From contig CAYFOR010000041.1 of the NCBI GenBank assembly GCA_964344785.1, positions 1-22,413 of the forward strand: a DNA stretch of 22,413 bases, written 5' to 3'. This DNA is from Thiopontia sp964344785 (lineage in GTDB: Bacteria; Pseudomonadota; Gammaproteobacteria; GCF-002020875). Below the pieces are notes generated by a model. That model saw only the letters and a program-made list of their open reading frames with translations. It did no database searches and had not been told where the DNA came from. Position numbers and translations under genes: made by a program. This document shows positions 1 to 6,393 of the stretch, piece after piece. Each line of letters begins with the position of its first letter. Position 1 is the first letter of the stretch.

Positions 1-2
1 GA

Positions 3-53
3 CGTCATCAATAACCAATTGAATTTATTCGATTAAACGTTGGGACACCAGTG
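3..53. repeat. 51-bp edge repeat, left copy (inverted relative to right copy)
   Basis: These 51 bases are the exact reverse complement of 22363-22413. Matching stops at position 54, where the truncated sensor gene begins, and on the other side it is limited only by the end of the window. Read outward on the minus strand the sequence begins CACTGGTGTCCC, which looks like the terminal end of an insertion sequence. No transposase is present in the window, so the element type is unknown. The repeat supplies the last eight codons and the stop of the truncated sensor reading frame. The alternative is an assembly overlap at a repeat shared by two places in the genome; both readings imply a repeated sequence here. 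Confidence 0.85.
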
Positions 54-306
54 TTTGAAAATATTGCTTGTATCGTGGATCACCTGTCGCAACATAGGTA
101 CGAACCATGCGAGTCAAGTCATCCGAACTCTGGCGCAGCTGATTCGCCAGGGCGAGTGAGCGCTCACGTTTGTGGATTGATTGGGTCAGCTCCTCCTGTG
201 CAGTCTTGTAGTGAACGACTGCAACTGCAGAGGCGAGGAGTGATAGCAGCAGTAGCCAGACGCCCCATTTGAAAACATTGGATTGATTCGATGCGATTTG
301 AGTCAT
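25..306 (-). pseudogene. Truncated membrane sensor protein, N-terminal fragment only
   Basis: The frame encodes 93 residues from an ATG at 306. Residues about 14-31 form one membrane segment (VWLLLLSLLASAVAVVHY), followed by a helical periplasmic start with SSDDLTRMVRTYVATGDPRY (about 60-79). That motif is typical of the sensing region just after the first membrane helix in many membrane-bound histidine kinases and GGDEF proteins, where it continues into FxxILDIRNG and hundreds of further residues. Here the family-like sequence stops after YFQ, at the boundary with the 51-bp edge repeat (position 53/54), and nine residues encoded across and within that repeat lead to a stop at 25-27. No kinase or cyclase domain remains. 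It is transcribed divergently from flgB. Most likely it is the remnant of a sensor gene broken by an insertion, although a misjoined contig end could give the same picture. Confidence 0.7.
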
Positions 307-583
307 GGGTCCAATATTCCAGACAGTGGCGGCTTATCTGCTTACCGAAATCATTGTTGCTGTTTTTTTACCCATGGACCGGGATGTCAATTGGAACCTG
401 TTGATGTGTATTGAACTGTTCGGATCAAGAAAAAGTTTAACACCCAACCATGGATGGGGCTGCAATATCACGGTTGGCACCTCCTATGTCCATATTCGAT
501 GCAGGGGTAACTCCGAGTGGCACAGGAGTTGCTAGGCAGTGGTGAAGCGATCCCGAAACAACGGAAAACCGACGGAGTAAAGC
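307..583. other. Divergent intergenic region upstream of flgB
   Basis: This 277-base region lies between the start of the minus-strand sensor remnant and flgB. The only clear signal is the sigma-54 promoter at 518-532. A second TGGCAC at 475-480 has the -24 half but no GC at the -12 position, so it is not called a promoter. I found no flgA, flgM or flgN here, so those genes must lie elsewhere. Confidence 0.6.
518..532 (+). promoter_or_regulatory. Sigma-54 promoter of flgBC
   Basis: TGGCAC-AGGAG-TTGC fits the -24/-12 consensus TGGCAC-N5-TTGC. GG lies at 519-520 and GC at 531-532, exactly 10 bases apart. Transcription should start near 544, giving a leader of about 40 bases before the flgB ATG. 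Flagellar sigma-54 promoters need an enhancer-binding activator such as FlrC or FleR; no activator site was identified. Confidence 0.88.
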
Positions 584-973
584 ATGTCCAGTATCCTCGA
601 TAAGTATGTCGGCATTCATGCTCAGGCACTGGATGTTCGTGCCAAAAAGACACAGCTGCTGGCCGCCAATCTGGCCAATGCCGATACCCCTGGATACAAG
701 GCGAAGGATATCGATTTCCGGGCTGCGCTGAAGATGGCTTCCAGTGAGAAATTGAATACGACCCATAACCGCCACTTCGAGTTTGGTGGGGGGAGTGAAC
801 CCAGGGTGCAGTATCGCATTCCAACTCAACCATCGGTGGATGGTAACACCGTGGAAGCCCACATCGAGCAGGGTGAATTTACCGATAATGCAGTACGTTA
901 TCAGGCGACGGTCCAGTGGCTGGGTGGCAAGTTCAAGACGCTGAAACAGGCATTCAGCAGTCAAGGCAGATAA
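584..973 (+). CDS. flgB: Flagellar proximal rod protein FlgB
   Basis: The product is 129 residues, close to the usual 130-140. It forms part of the proximal rod of the flagellar basal body, the export-driven shaft crossing the periplasm. The N-terminal rod signature is clear: LLAANLANADTPGYKAKDIDF at about residues 26-46, the conserved 'NxANxxTPGYK' helix-turn shared by axial proteins. The C-terminus (FTDNAVRYQATVQWLGGKFKTLKQA) is the matching amphipathic helix that packs against it. The ATG is preceded by GGAG at 574-577. It is the first gene of a two-gene unit with flgC, which follows 13 bases after its stop, and it is driven by the sigma-54 element at 518-532. No abnormality was seen. Confidence 0.95.
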   Translation: MSSILDKYVGIHAQALDVRAKKTQLLAANLANADTPGYKAKDIDFRAALKMASSEKLNTTHNRHFEFGGGSEPRVQYRIPTQPSVDGNTVEAHIEQGEFTDNAVRYQATVQWLGGKFKTLKQAFSSQGR

Positions 974-986
974 AAAGGAGTAGGTA

Positions 987-1406
987 ATGGGACTTTTTAA
1001 TGTATTTGATATTTCAGCTTCTGGCATGCATGTCCAGAATGTTCGCCTCAATACCGTTGCGAGTAACCTGGCCAACGCCGAGACAGTGGCGACCAAGGAG
1101 GAGGATGCCTACCGTGCCAAGGCACCCATATTTGAGGAGATCCTCGACAAGGTCAACAATCTGCCGATCGAGAAGGCGGGTGGTGTCCGGGTCAAGGAGG
1201 TTTCAGAGAGTGATGCGCCCATCAGCAAGCAGTTCAACCCCAATCATCCGATGGCGAATGAAGACGGATATATCTTCAAGACCAATGTCAATCCGGTAGA
1301 GGAGATGGCCAACATGATGTCGGCATCACGCTCCTATGAAAGCAATGTTGAGGTGATCAATACTACCAAACAGTTACTGATGAGGACGTTGCGAATGGGG
1401 CAGTAG
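987..1406 (+). CDS. flgC: Flagellar proximal rod protein FlgC
   Basis: The product is 139 residues, normal for the family. FlgC is a proximal rod subunit next to FlgB. The N-terminus MGLFNVFDISASGMHVQNVR followed by ASNLANAETV is the rod signature, and the C-terminus SRSYESNVEVINTTKQLLMR is the classic FlgC coiled-coil tail. A strong ribosome-binding site (AAGGAG, 975-980) sits 6 bases before the ATG. It is cotranscribed with flgB. Transcription should end at the hairpin 1430-1464, which separates flgBC from flgD; in many relatives flgBCDE is a single operon. No defects were seen. Confidence 0.95.
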   Translation: MGLFNVFDISASGMHVQNVRLNTVASNLANAETVATKEEDAYRAKAPIFEEILDKVNNLPIEKAGGVRVKEVSESDAPISKQFNPNHPMANEDGYIFKTNVNPVEEMANMMSASRSYESNVEVINTTKQLLMRTLRMGQ

Positions 1407-1429
1407 TGCTGCAACCATTCGGTGAATAG

Positions 1430-1464
1430 AAAAGGCCCCGGCTTGTATCAAGCCGGGGCCTTTT
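1430..1464 (+). terminator. Strong hairpin terminator after flgC
   Basis: A perfect 15-bp stem (1430-1444 with 1450-1464) has a five-base GTATC loop. The stem carries a GGCCCCGGC core flanked by AAAA on the left and TTTT on the right, so it can act in both directions. It begins 23 bases after the flgC stop, and the next sigma-54 promoter follows about 30 bases later. This marks the end of the flgBC transcript. Confidence 0.9.
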
Positions 1465-1495
1465 CCATGGTGGGCGTTGCTGCTGCTATGTGTTC

Positions 1496-1510
1496 TGGCA
1501 TATCCATTGC
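1496..1510 (+). promoter_or_regulatory. Sigma-54 promoter of flgDE
   Basis: TGGCAT-ATCCA-TTGC has GG at 1497-1498 and GC at 1509-1510, with the required 10-base separation. The only departure from consensus is T for C at the sixth base. The expected start is near 1522, about 39 bases before the flgD ATG. It lies just downstream of the flgBC terminator, which supports an independent flgDE unit. Confidence 0.85.
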
Positions 1511-1560
1511 ATATTCGACGGTAGACGTAACCCTTTCAGTGAATATTCAAGGTATCAATC

Positions 1561-2244
1561 ATGGACATCAACAGCGCAACTACAGCCACCGCTACCCAGA
1601 CAGCAACTGCATCTTCTTCATCGACTGCAGATCTGAGCCAAACCCTTGGTCAGAAAGACTTTTTGAAGCTGATGGTGGCACAGATCCAGAATCAGGACCC
1701 ATTTGCACCGATGGAAAACGGTGACTTTATCGGGCAGATGGCGCAGTTCAGCTCTGTAGATGGAATCAACAAGATCAGCACCTCGATGGAGTCGATGACG
1801 GCCGCATTCAGCCATGGGCAATCTCTGCAGGCGGCAACTCTGGTCGGACGGCAAGTAGTGGCGCCCTCATCGGCGGCAATATTGACCGATGGCAAACCAG
1901 CGGTAGGGGAGATCAATCTGACGGAGAGTGTCGCGTCACTGATGGTCGATATCAAGAATGATGCGGGTGATCTTGTTCGCAGCATCGATATGGGCCCTCA
2001 GGTTCAAGGTACCGTCCCATTTAACTGGGATGGAAAAGATAATAATGGAAATCAATTGTTTGCAGGTAATTATCAGGTTTCTGCCAGTGCCGTGATCGGC
2101 GGTGAACAGAAGAATTTTTCCACCATGATGTCAGTCAAGGTCGATAGTGTCTCTCTCTCCGGCTCCGGTTTGATGAAAACGCCACAACTTTTCCTCGCGG
2201 ATGGCACGAATATTGGATTAGACAAGATCAAGCAGATTCACTGA
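1561..2244 (+). CDS. flgD: Flagellar hook assembly (hook cap) protein FlgD
   Basis: The product is 227 residues, normal for FlgD. It forms the temporary cap under which hook subunits polymerise and is exported through the flagellar apparatus. After a Ser/Thr/Ala-rich start, the conserved N-terminal motif appears at about residues 30-65: GQKDFLKLMVAQIQNQDPF, then QMAQFSSVDGI. The C-terminal half contains the FlgD Ig-like fold typified by VPFNWDGKDNNGNQLFAGNY at about 152-171. The ATG is preceded by AAGG within a weak site. It is first in the unit with flgE, which follows after 73 bases with its own strong ribosome-binding site. Confidence 0.95.
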   Translation: MDINSATTATATQTATASSSSTADLSQTLGQKDFLKLMVAQIQNQDPFAPMENGDFIGQMAQFSSVDGINKISTSMESMTAAFSHGQSLQAATLVGRQVVAPSSAAILTDGKPAVGEINLTESVASLMVDIKNDAGDLVRSIDMGPQVQGTVPFNWDGKDNNGNQLFAGNYQVSASAVIGGEQKNFSTMMSVKVDSVSLSGSGLMKTPQLFLADGTNIGLDKIKQIH

Positions 2245-2317
2245 TTCACAGCGGCAACAGAATCGGCGCTTGAACACTACATACACACTACACAACAGTT
2301 TTTAAGAGGAAATTATC

Positions 2318-4252
2318 ATGGGAATCGGACACAGCGGACTGAGCGGAGTTAGAGCGGCAACTTATGAACTCTCTACCATCGGTAACAATGTATCCAATGC
2401 AGGTACGGTCGGTTTCAAGAAATCAGGCGCACAGTTTTCCGATGTCATCTCAGGTTCAGTAGGTGGTGGTGTTGAAATTGCCGGAGTACGCCAGACCTTC
2501 ACCCAGGGCAGCATTCAGGGAACCGGCAACACCTGGGACCTGGCAATTTCTGGAAGAGGGTTCTTCAAGGTTTCAGAGGGAAGTGATGACGCAGACGTAG
2601 CGGTCAAGGACAACTTCTACACCCGTAACGGTGCCTTCAGCATGGATGCCGACGGTTATGTGGTCAACTCCTTCGGTATGCGCCTGCACATGTACGAGGC
2701 CAAGAACAATACGGATGGCACTGTAGATTTCCCGGTCTCCACCAATACCACCGAGATCCAGATTGAGCAGAGTGATGCCAAGGCCAAGGCAACCGAGACC
2801 ATTTTTGGTACATACAATCTCGATGCCCGGATTGATCCCCGTGGCTCTGCGGTGGTTACCGGAGATACCGCCGCCATTGCAGAGCGCCTGGTTGTCGGCA
2901 GCACATTCAAACTCAATGGTACAGAGGTTGAGGTTACCGGTAATGCATCCGTGACCGCCGAAGATGATGCCCGTACACTGACTGCCAATGACAAGATTAA
3001 TCTCAATGGCACCGAGATCACCACTGCCGGAACAACCGTTGCCGACTTCGTAACGGCAATCAATGCCGTGAAGGACACCACCGGGGTTACCGCTACTGAA
3101 AATTCATCAGGACGACTGGTTCTCTCCTCTTCAACAGACGACATTGTTCTCTCCGATGTAGGTGCCGGTACGACCATGTACAATCTTGGTTTGCATACAG
3201 ACGAAGAGACCGTGACCGATGAGCAGGTGACTCCAGCCGTGACCCGCACCTCACTGGTCAATGACATCAACAACACCGGAACCGGTGTAACTGCATCGTT
3301 GGTCGATGATGCAATCAAGCTCTACTCAACCAGCGATATCAAGGTTGAGGCAGGTACGGTTACAGATACCGGCGATGATGAAACCACCAATGATGTGCTC
3401 AGTTTTGCGGGACTTACCGCCACCACTGAAGAAGTATCGTTGCCAGTGGGAACCGATGGAACGATCGATCCTGTCGATCCATCCGACGATCTCACCTACG
3501 ATCACTCCGTAACCTCGATCATCTACGATACACTGGGCGGCAAGCAGACGTTGAACGCTTTCTTTCGCAAGGTTACCGATGGCAAGTGGGAGGTCTTTGG
3601 GCAGCGTGTAGATGGGCAGGGGACAACCTACCCGGCCAACAACGAGACTTCACTGAAGATCGGTGAGATTGAATTTGACAGCTCAGGTGTGTTGAGCAAG
3701 ATCACTTCCGGTGCGGATGGTGCCACCATCGTATACGACACCACGGTTCTTCCGAAGATCGAGACCAGTACAAAGCTGACCATTGCGGCGGGTGATGCAA
3801 CCATTGGTGATGCAGGAGTACTGGAACTGGATATCGGCAAGACAACCCAGTTTGCCAGTGAGTTCCGCATTGTTGATATTGAACAGGATGGTTATGCCAG
3901 TGGATCTTTGACTGGTGTCAATGTGGGTGAAGATGGTGTCATCAGTGCCAACTACACCAACGGCAACACGATTGACCTGGGAAAGGTTGCCCTGTTTGAG
4001 TTCAACAACGCGCAGGGGCTGCATCAGGAAGGTGGCGTGCTTTGGGCCGCAACCAATGACTCCGGTGATGCACGTCCAGGTGAGCCGGGTGAGTCCATCT
4101 TCGGTCGTGTCAAGTCCATGTCTCTGGAGTCCTCTTCCGTAGACGTCACCGAAGAATTGGTTAATCTGATTACTGCACAGCGTAATTTCCAGGCCAACTC
4201 GAAAATGATCAGCGCCAGTAAGGAGATGAACCAGGTCGTACTGAATATCTAG
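2318..4252 (+). CDS. flgE: Flagellar hook protein FlgE, enlarged
   Basis: The product is 644 residues, much longer than the roughly 400 of enteric FlgE. It polymerises into the hook, the flexible joint between rod and filament. Both ends are canonical: the N-terminal STIGNNVSNAGTVGFKKSGA (about 20-39) and the C-terminal VTEELVNLITAQRNFQANSK with MISASKEMNQVVLNI. The middle (about 140-400) is a Thr/Asp-rich insert. It has the pattern LNGTEITTAG...FVTAINAV...GVTATENSSGRLVLSS (about 228-275) and a second, weaker copy near 311-350; both resemble the Flagellin_IN module found in flagellins and FlgK/FlgL. An AGAGGAAA ribosome-binding site precedes the ATG. The stop codon TAG lies at the edge of an inserted repeat element; before insertion the stop would have been TAA. 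Confidence 0.95.
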   Translation: MGIGHSGLSGVRAATYELSTIGNNVSNAGTVGFKKSGAQFSDVISGSVGGGVEIAGVRQTFTQGSIQGTGNTWDLAISGRGFFKVSEGSDDADVAVKDNFYTRNGAFSMDADGYVVNSFGMRLHMYEAKNNTDGTVDFPVSTNTTEIQIEQSDAKAKATETIFGTYNLDARIDPRGSAVVTGDTAAIAERLVVGSTFKLNGTEVEVTGNASVTAEDDARTLTANDKINLNGTEITTAGTTVADFVTAINAVKDTTGVTATENSSGRLVLSSSTDDIVLSDVGAGTTMYNLGLHTDEETVTDEQVTPAVTRTSLVNDINNTGTGVTASLVDDAIKLYSTSDIKVEAGTVTDTGDDETTNDVLSFAGLTATTEEVSLPVGTDGTIDPVDPSDDLTYDHSVTSIIYDTLGGKQTLNAFFRKVTDGKWEVFGQRVDGQGTTYPANNETSLKIGEIEFDSSGVLSKITSGADGATIVYDTTVLPKIETSTKLTIAAGDATIGDAGVLELDIGKTTQFASEFRIVDIEQDGYASGSLTGVNVGEDGVISANYTNGNTIDLGKVALFEFNNAQGLHQEGGVLWAATNDSGDARPGEPGESIFGRVKSMSLESSSVDVTEELVNLITAQRNFQANSKMISASKEMNQVVLNI

Positions 4253-4518
4253 TACTCGAACAACGCTATATTGATGAATACAGAATCACACACAGTGTTC
4301 AAGACAAGGCGCAACCATGCAGGCATAGCCATTCTATGTCAAATGGCTGCAACGCTGTATTGGGCGCTGTGTGTGGTTCCCTTCGGGCGGGCGAAAAACA
4401 GCCGTCTGCTGCGTTGTCCTCGCTTGAATTGGCTACGGCCAGTCCTGCATTCGTCCGCCTTGCAGCTGACTGTTTTTCGCTCCGCTGTATTCCTCAATAT
4501 AGCGTTGTTCGAGTACTA
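4250..4518. mobile_element. MITE-like element with 32-bp terminal inverted repeats at the flgE stop codon
   Basis: Left terminus 4252-4283 and right terminus 4485-4516 are inverted repeats matching at 31 of 32 bases; both are flanked by TA (4250-4251 and 4517-4518). Within are two further inverted pairs: 4287-4295 with 4367-4375 (9 bp), which encloses AGCCATT/AATGGCT at 4327-4333/4342-4348, and 4391-4401 with 4470-4480 (11 bp). The whole could fold as a stem carrying two arms. There is no credible protein inside. A TA duplication and about 265 bp between the duplications suggest a non-autonomous miniature element moved by an IS630/Tc1-mariner type transposase. The family assignment is inference. 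It separates flgE from its terminator. Confidence 0.75.
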
Positions 4519-4547
4519 ATTTGTGCTCCGATATGCGAGAGCAGCCA

Positions 4548-4586
4548 CCCGCAAACAGAGAATAACAAGACTGTTTGCGGGTTTTT
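4548..4586 (+). terminator. Rho-independent terminator of flgDE
   Basis: CCCGCAAACAG (4548-4558) pairs perfectly with CTGTTTGCGGG (4571-4581) around a 12-base loop and is followed by TTTTT. Without the inserted element it would start about 29 bases after the flgE stop, a typical distance. It now lies nearly 300 bases away. Confidence 0.9.
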
Positions 4587-4591
4587 GTTGC

Positions 4592-4606
4592 TGGCACAAA
4601 TGCTGC
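4592..4606 (+). promoter_or_regulatory. Sigma-54 promoter of the flgF-J unit
   Basis: TGGCAC-AAATG-CTGC has GG at 4593-4594 and GC at 4605-4606, 10 bases apart. The -12 half reads CTGC rather than TTGC, a tolerated variant. Expected transcription start is near 4618, about 57 bases before the flgF ATG. It directly follows the flgDE terminator. Confidence 0.82.
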
Positions 4607-4674
4607 ACAACCAGAGAACAGTAATGAGAAAAGTCGATAAATTGTCAGATAAATAGTGCGCTAGGGAATTATCT

Positions 4675-5412
4675 ATGGATCGAATGTTATATACCGCGAT
4701 GTCGGGTGCAACGGAGATGTTCCGGGCGCAAGGGGTAACCGCCAATAACCTGGCCAATGCAACCACGACCGGCTTCAAGAAAGATCTGGCGGTCATGATG
4801 CATCAGCCGGTACGTGCAGAAGATGATAGTCGTCACTATGGACTGGCGACGACCGAGATGCAGGATTTCAAGCCGGGCAGTCTGGAGATCACCAACAATC
4901 CACTCGATATTGCGGTGGATGGGAGTGGATGGATTGCAGTACAGGGGCAGGATGGCGTGACCGGCTACACTCGGGCCGGTGCAATGGTGGTGGGCGGTGA
5001 CGGCATCCTGCGCAACCGTGCTGGTGAGGCGGTGATGGGAAATGAGGGGCCGATCTCCATTCCACCCGATTCACAGGTAGAGATTGCACCGGATGGGACC
5101 GTCAATGTATTCGGTATTGGAGAGTTTGAAGGGGATCTGGCACTGGTGGACCGAATCATGCTGGTCAACCCCGATATCAACCAGTTGAGAAAGGGGCCGA
5201 ACGGTCTGTTTCAGATGAAAGATGGCAGTGCGGCGTTGCCTGATCCGGATGTTCGGGTCAAGAGCGGCGCACTGGAGGGGAGTAATGTGAGTGCTGTCGA
5301 GGCCCTGACGGAGATGATCCAGCGCTCACGACAGTATGAGATGCAGGTCAAGATGATGAAGACCGCCAATGATCTATCGCAGCGGTCCAGTTCCATCTTG
5401 CGAGTCAGCTAA
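4675..5412 (+). CDS. flgF: Flagellar proximal rod protein FlgF
   Basis: The product is 245 residues, the normal length. FlgF is a rod subunit linking the proximal and distal rod. The N-terminus MDRMLYTAMSGATEMFRAQG followed by TANNLANATTTGFKKDLA is diagnostic. The middle NNPLDIAVDGSGWIAVQGQD and the C-terminus GALEGSNVSAVEALTEMIQR, then RQYEMQVKMMKTANDLSQ, complete the FlgE/F/G-type fold. It is the first gene of the sigma-54 unit flgFGHIJ plus an unknown gene. A moderate ribosome-binding site (AGGGAA) precedes the ATG. flgG follows after 17 bases. Confidence 0.95.
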   Translation: MDRMLYTAMSGATEMFRAQGVTANNLANATTTGFKKDLAVMMHQPVRAEDDSRHYGLATTEMQDFKPGSLEITNNPLDIAVDGSGWIAVQGQDGVTGYTRAGAMVVGGDGILRNRAGEAVMGNEGPISIPPDSQVEIAPDGTVNVFGIGEFEGDLALVDRIMLVNPDINQLRKGPNGLFQMKDGSAALPDPDVRVKSGALEGSNVSAVEALTEMIQRSRQYEMQVKMMKTANDLSQRSSSILRVS

Positions 5413-5429
5413 AAGGAGTATAGATAATC

Positions 5430-6362
5430 ATGTTTGATGCACTCTGGATTGCAACCACCGGGATGAAGGCACAGGAGTTTCGTACGCAGACCATTGCCAA
5501 CAATATCTCAAATGCCGCAACCAACGGCTTCAAGAAGGATCTGGCCCACTTCAATGATCTTGCCTATCAGGTGATCCGCGGGGTTGGGGTTGAAAACGAG
5601 TTGGGAGATGCCAAGATGACCGCGCTCTATATTGGTGGCGGTGTCGAGGTGGACAGTACCTCGAAGGTATTTACCCAGGGAGACGTACAGCTCACCGATG
5701 AGCCGCTGGATATTGCGATCCAGGGCAATGGCTTCTTTGGGGTGGTGCGCCCTGATCCGGCAGGAACCGGTTATATGGCGGTGGATGATGTTTCGACCTC
5801 TGCCAATATCCACTTCTCACGGGATGGCCATTTTCGCCTGAAGAGTGTCAATGGAGATGGCAACTCTCCCTACTATGCGGTCAACAACAGTGACTGGGCA
5901 CTGTCTGATGCAACGGGAACACCGATACAGCTTGATCCGAATACCAATAATCCGAATGGAAGCGGTGTGGTGGGAACCATCAGTGTGTCCAACAGCGGAA
6001 TCATCGAGGAGGCCAACCCATCGATTACCGCGACCGCCAACGCCCCCTATAACGGTTCACCCTATCCGTTGACTGCGGATGGGGTCTACATCGGAAACTT
6101 TATCATTGCCAGCCCCAACGGTTTGATTCCCATTGGCAACAGCCTGTTCCAGAACAACCCCAATGCAACCGGCGGTGTCATTGCAGGACAGCCGGATACC
6201 GGTGGTCATGGCTATTTGAGAGGTGGTTATATCGAAGGCTCCAATGTGGAGACAATCGACGAGATGGTCAACCTGATCGAGGCACAGCGGGGCTATGAAC
6301 TCAGCTCCAAGGTGATCGAGAAGGCGGATCAGATGATGAGTACCCTGATTCAGAGAACCTAA
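5430..6362 (+). CDS. flgG: Flagellar distal rod protein FlgG, longer and divergent
   Basis: The product is 310 residues against about 260 in enteric FlgG. FlgG builds the distal rod that passes through the P and L rings. The N-terminal MFDALWIATTGMKAQEFRTQ and ANNISNAATNGFKKDLAHFN replace the common 'NNLANVSTNGFKR'. EPLDIAIQGNGFFGV (about 91-105) and the C-terminal GGYIEGSNVETIDEMVNLIE, then AQRGYELSSKVIEKADQMM, are canonical. The extra length lies in the middle (about 107-220), a Gly/Asn/Pro-rich stretch including NPNGSGVVGTISVSNSGIIE. FlgG length and its N-terminal region affect rod and hook geometry, so the insert may be meaningful. AAGGAG at 5413-5418 is the ribosome-binding site. Confidence 0.92.
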   Translation: MFDALWIATTGMKAQEFRTQTIANNISNAATNGFKKDLAHFNDLAYQVIRGVGVENELGDAKMTALYIGGGVEVDSTSKVFTQGDVQLTDEPLDIAIQGNGFFGVVRPDPAGTGYMAVDDVSTSANIHFSRDGHFRLKSVNGDGNSPYYAVNNSDWALSDATGTPIQLDPNTNNPNGSGVVGTISVSNSGIIEEANPSITATANAPYNGSPYPLTADGVYIGNFIIASPNGLIPIGNSLFQNNPNATGGVIAGQPDTGGHGYLRGGYIEGSNVETIDEMVNLIEAQRGYELSSKVIEKADQMMSTLIQRT

Positions 6363-6393
6363 TGACAGCTAACGGATAAGGTAGGCCGGAGTG

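Larger units (their letters stand above)
4253..4674. other. flgE-flgF intergenic region (no gene)
   Basis: This 422-base gap holds, in order, the body of the inserted inverted-repeat element (to 4518), a Rho-independent terminator (4548-4586) and a sigma-54 promoter (4592-4606). Short open frames exist across the inverted-repeat element, but they have no ribosome-binding site and follow the repeat structure, so they are not called genes. Confidence 0.75.

Noticed and set aside
475..489. Second TGGCAC upstream of flgB as another sigma-54 promoter
   Set aside because: The -12 GC is missing at the required distance; only the -24 half is present.
307..583. Sigma-28 (FliA) promoter for flagellar genes
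   Set aside because: AAAAAGTTT near 430 resembles half of the motif, but no GCCGATAA follows at the right spacing.
437..1096. 219-codon antisense frame over flgB
   Set aside because: It is antisense to two clear rod genes and their promoter, with no recognisable motif.
1422..1724. 100-codon frame starting before flgD
   Set aside because: It crosses the terminator and the sigma-54 promoter and overlaps flgD in another frame.
2656..3318. 220-codon antisense frame in flgE
   Set aside because: Its Val/Ser/Thr-rich composition is a shadow of the repetitive Thr/Asp-rich FlgE insert; no start signal is visible.
4271..4656. Open frames of 82 and 106 codons between flgE and flgF
   Set aside because: They read through the inverted repeats, terminator and promoter, have no ribosome-binding site and no family resemblance.
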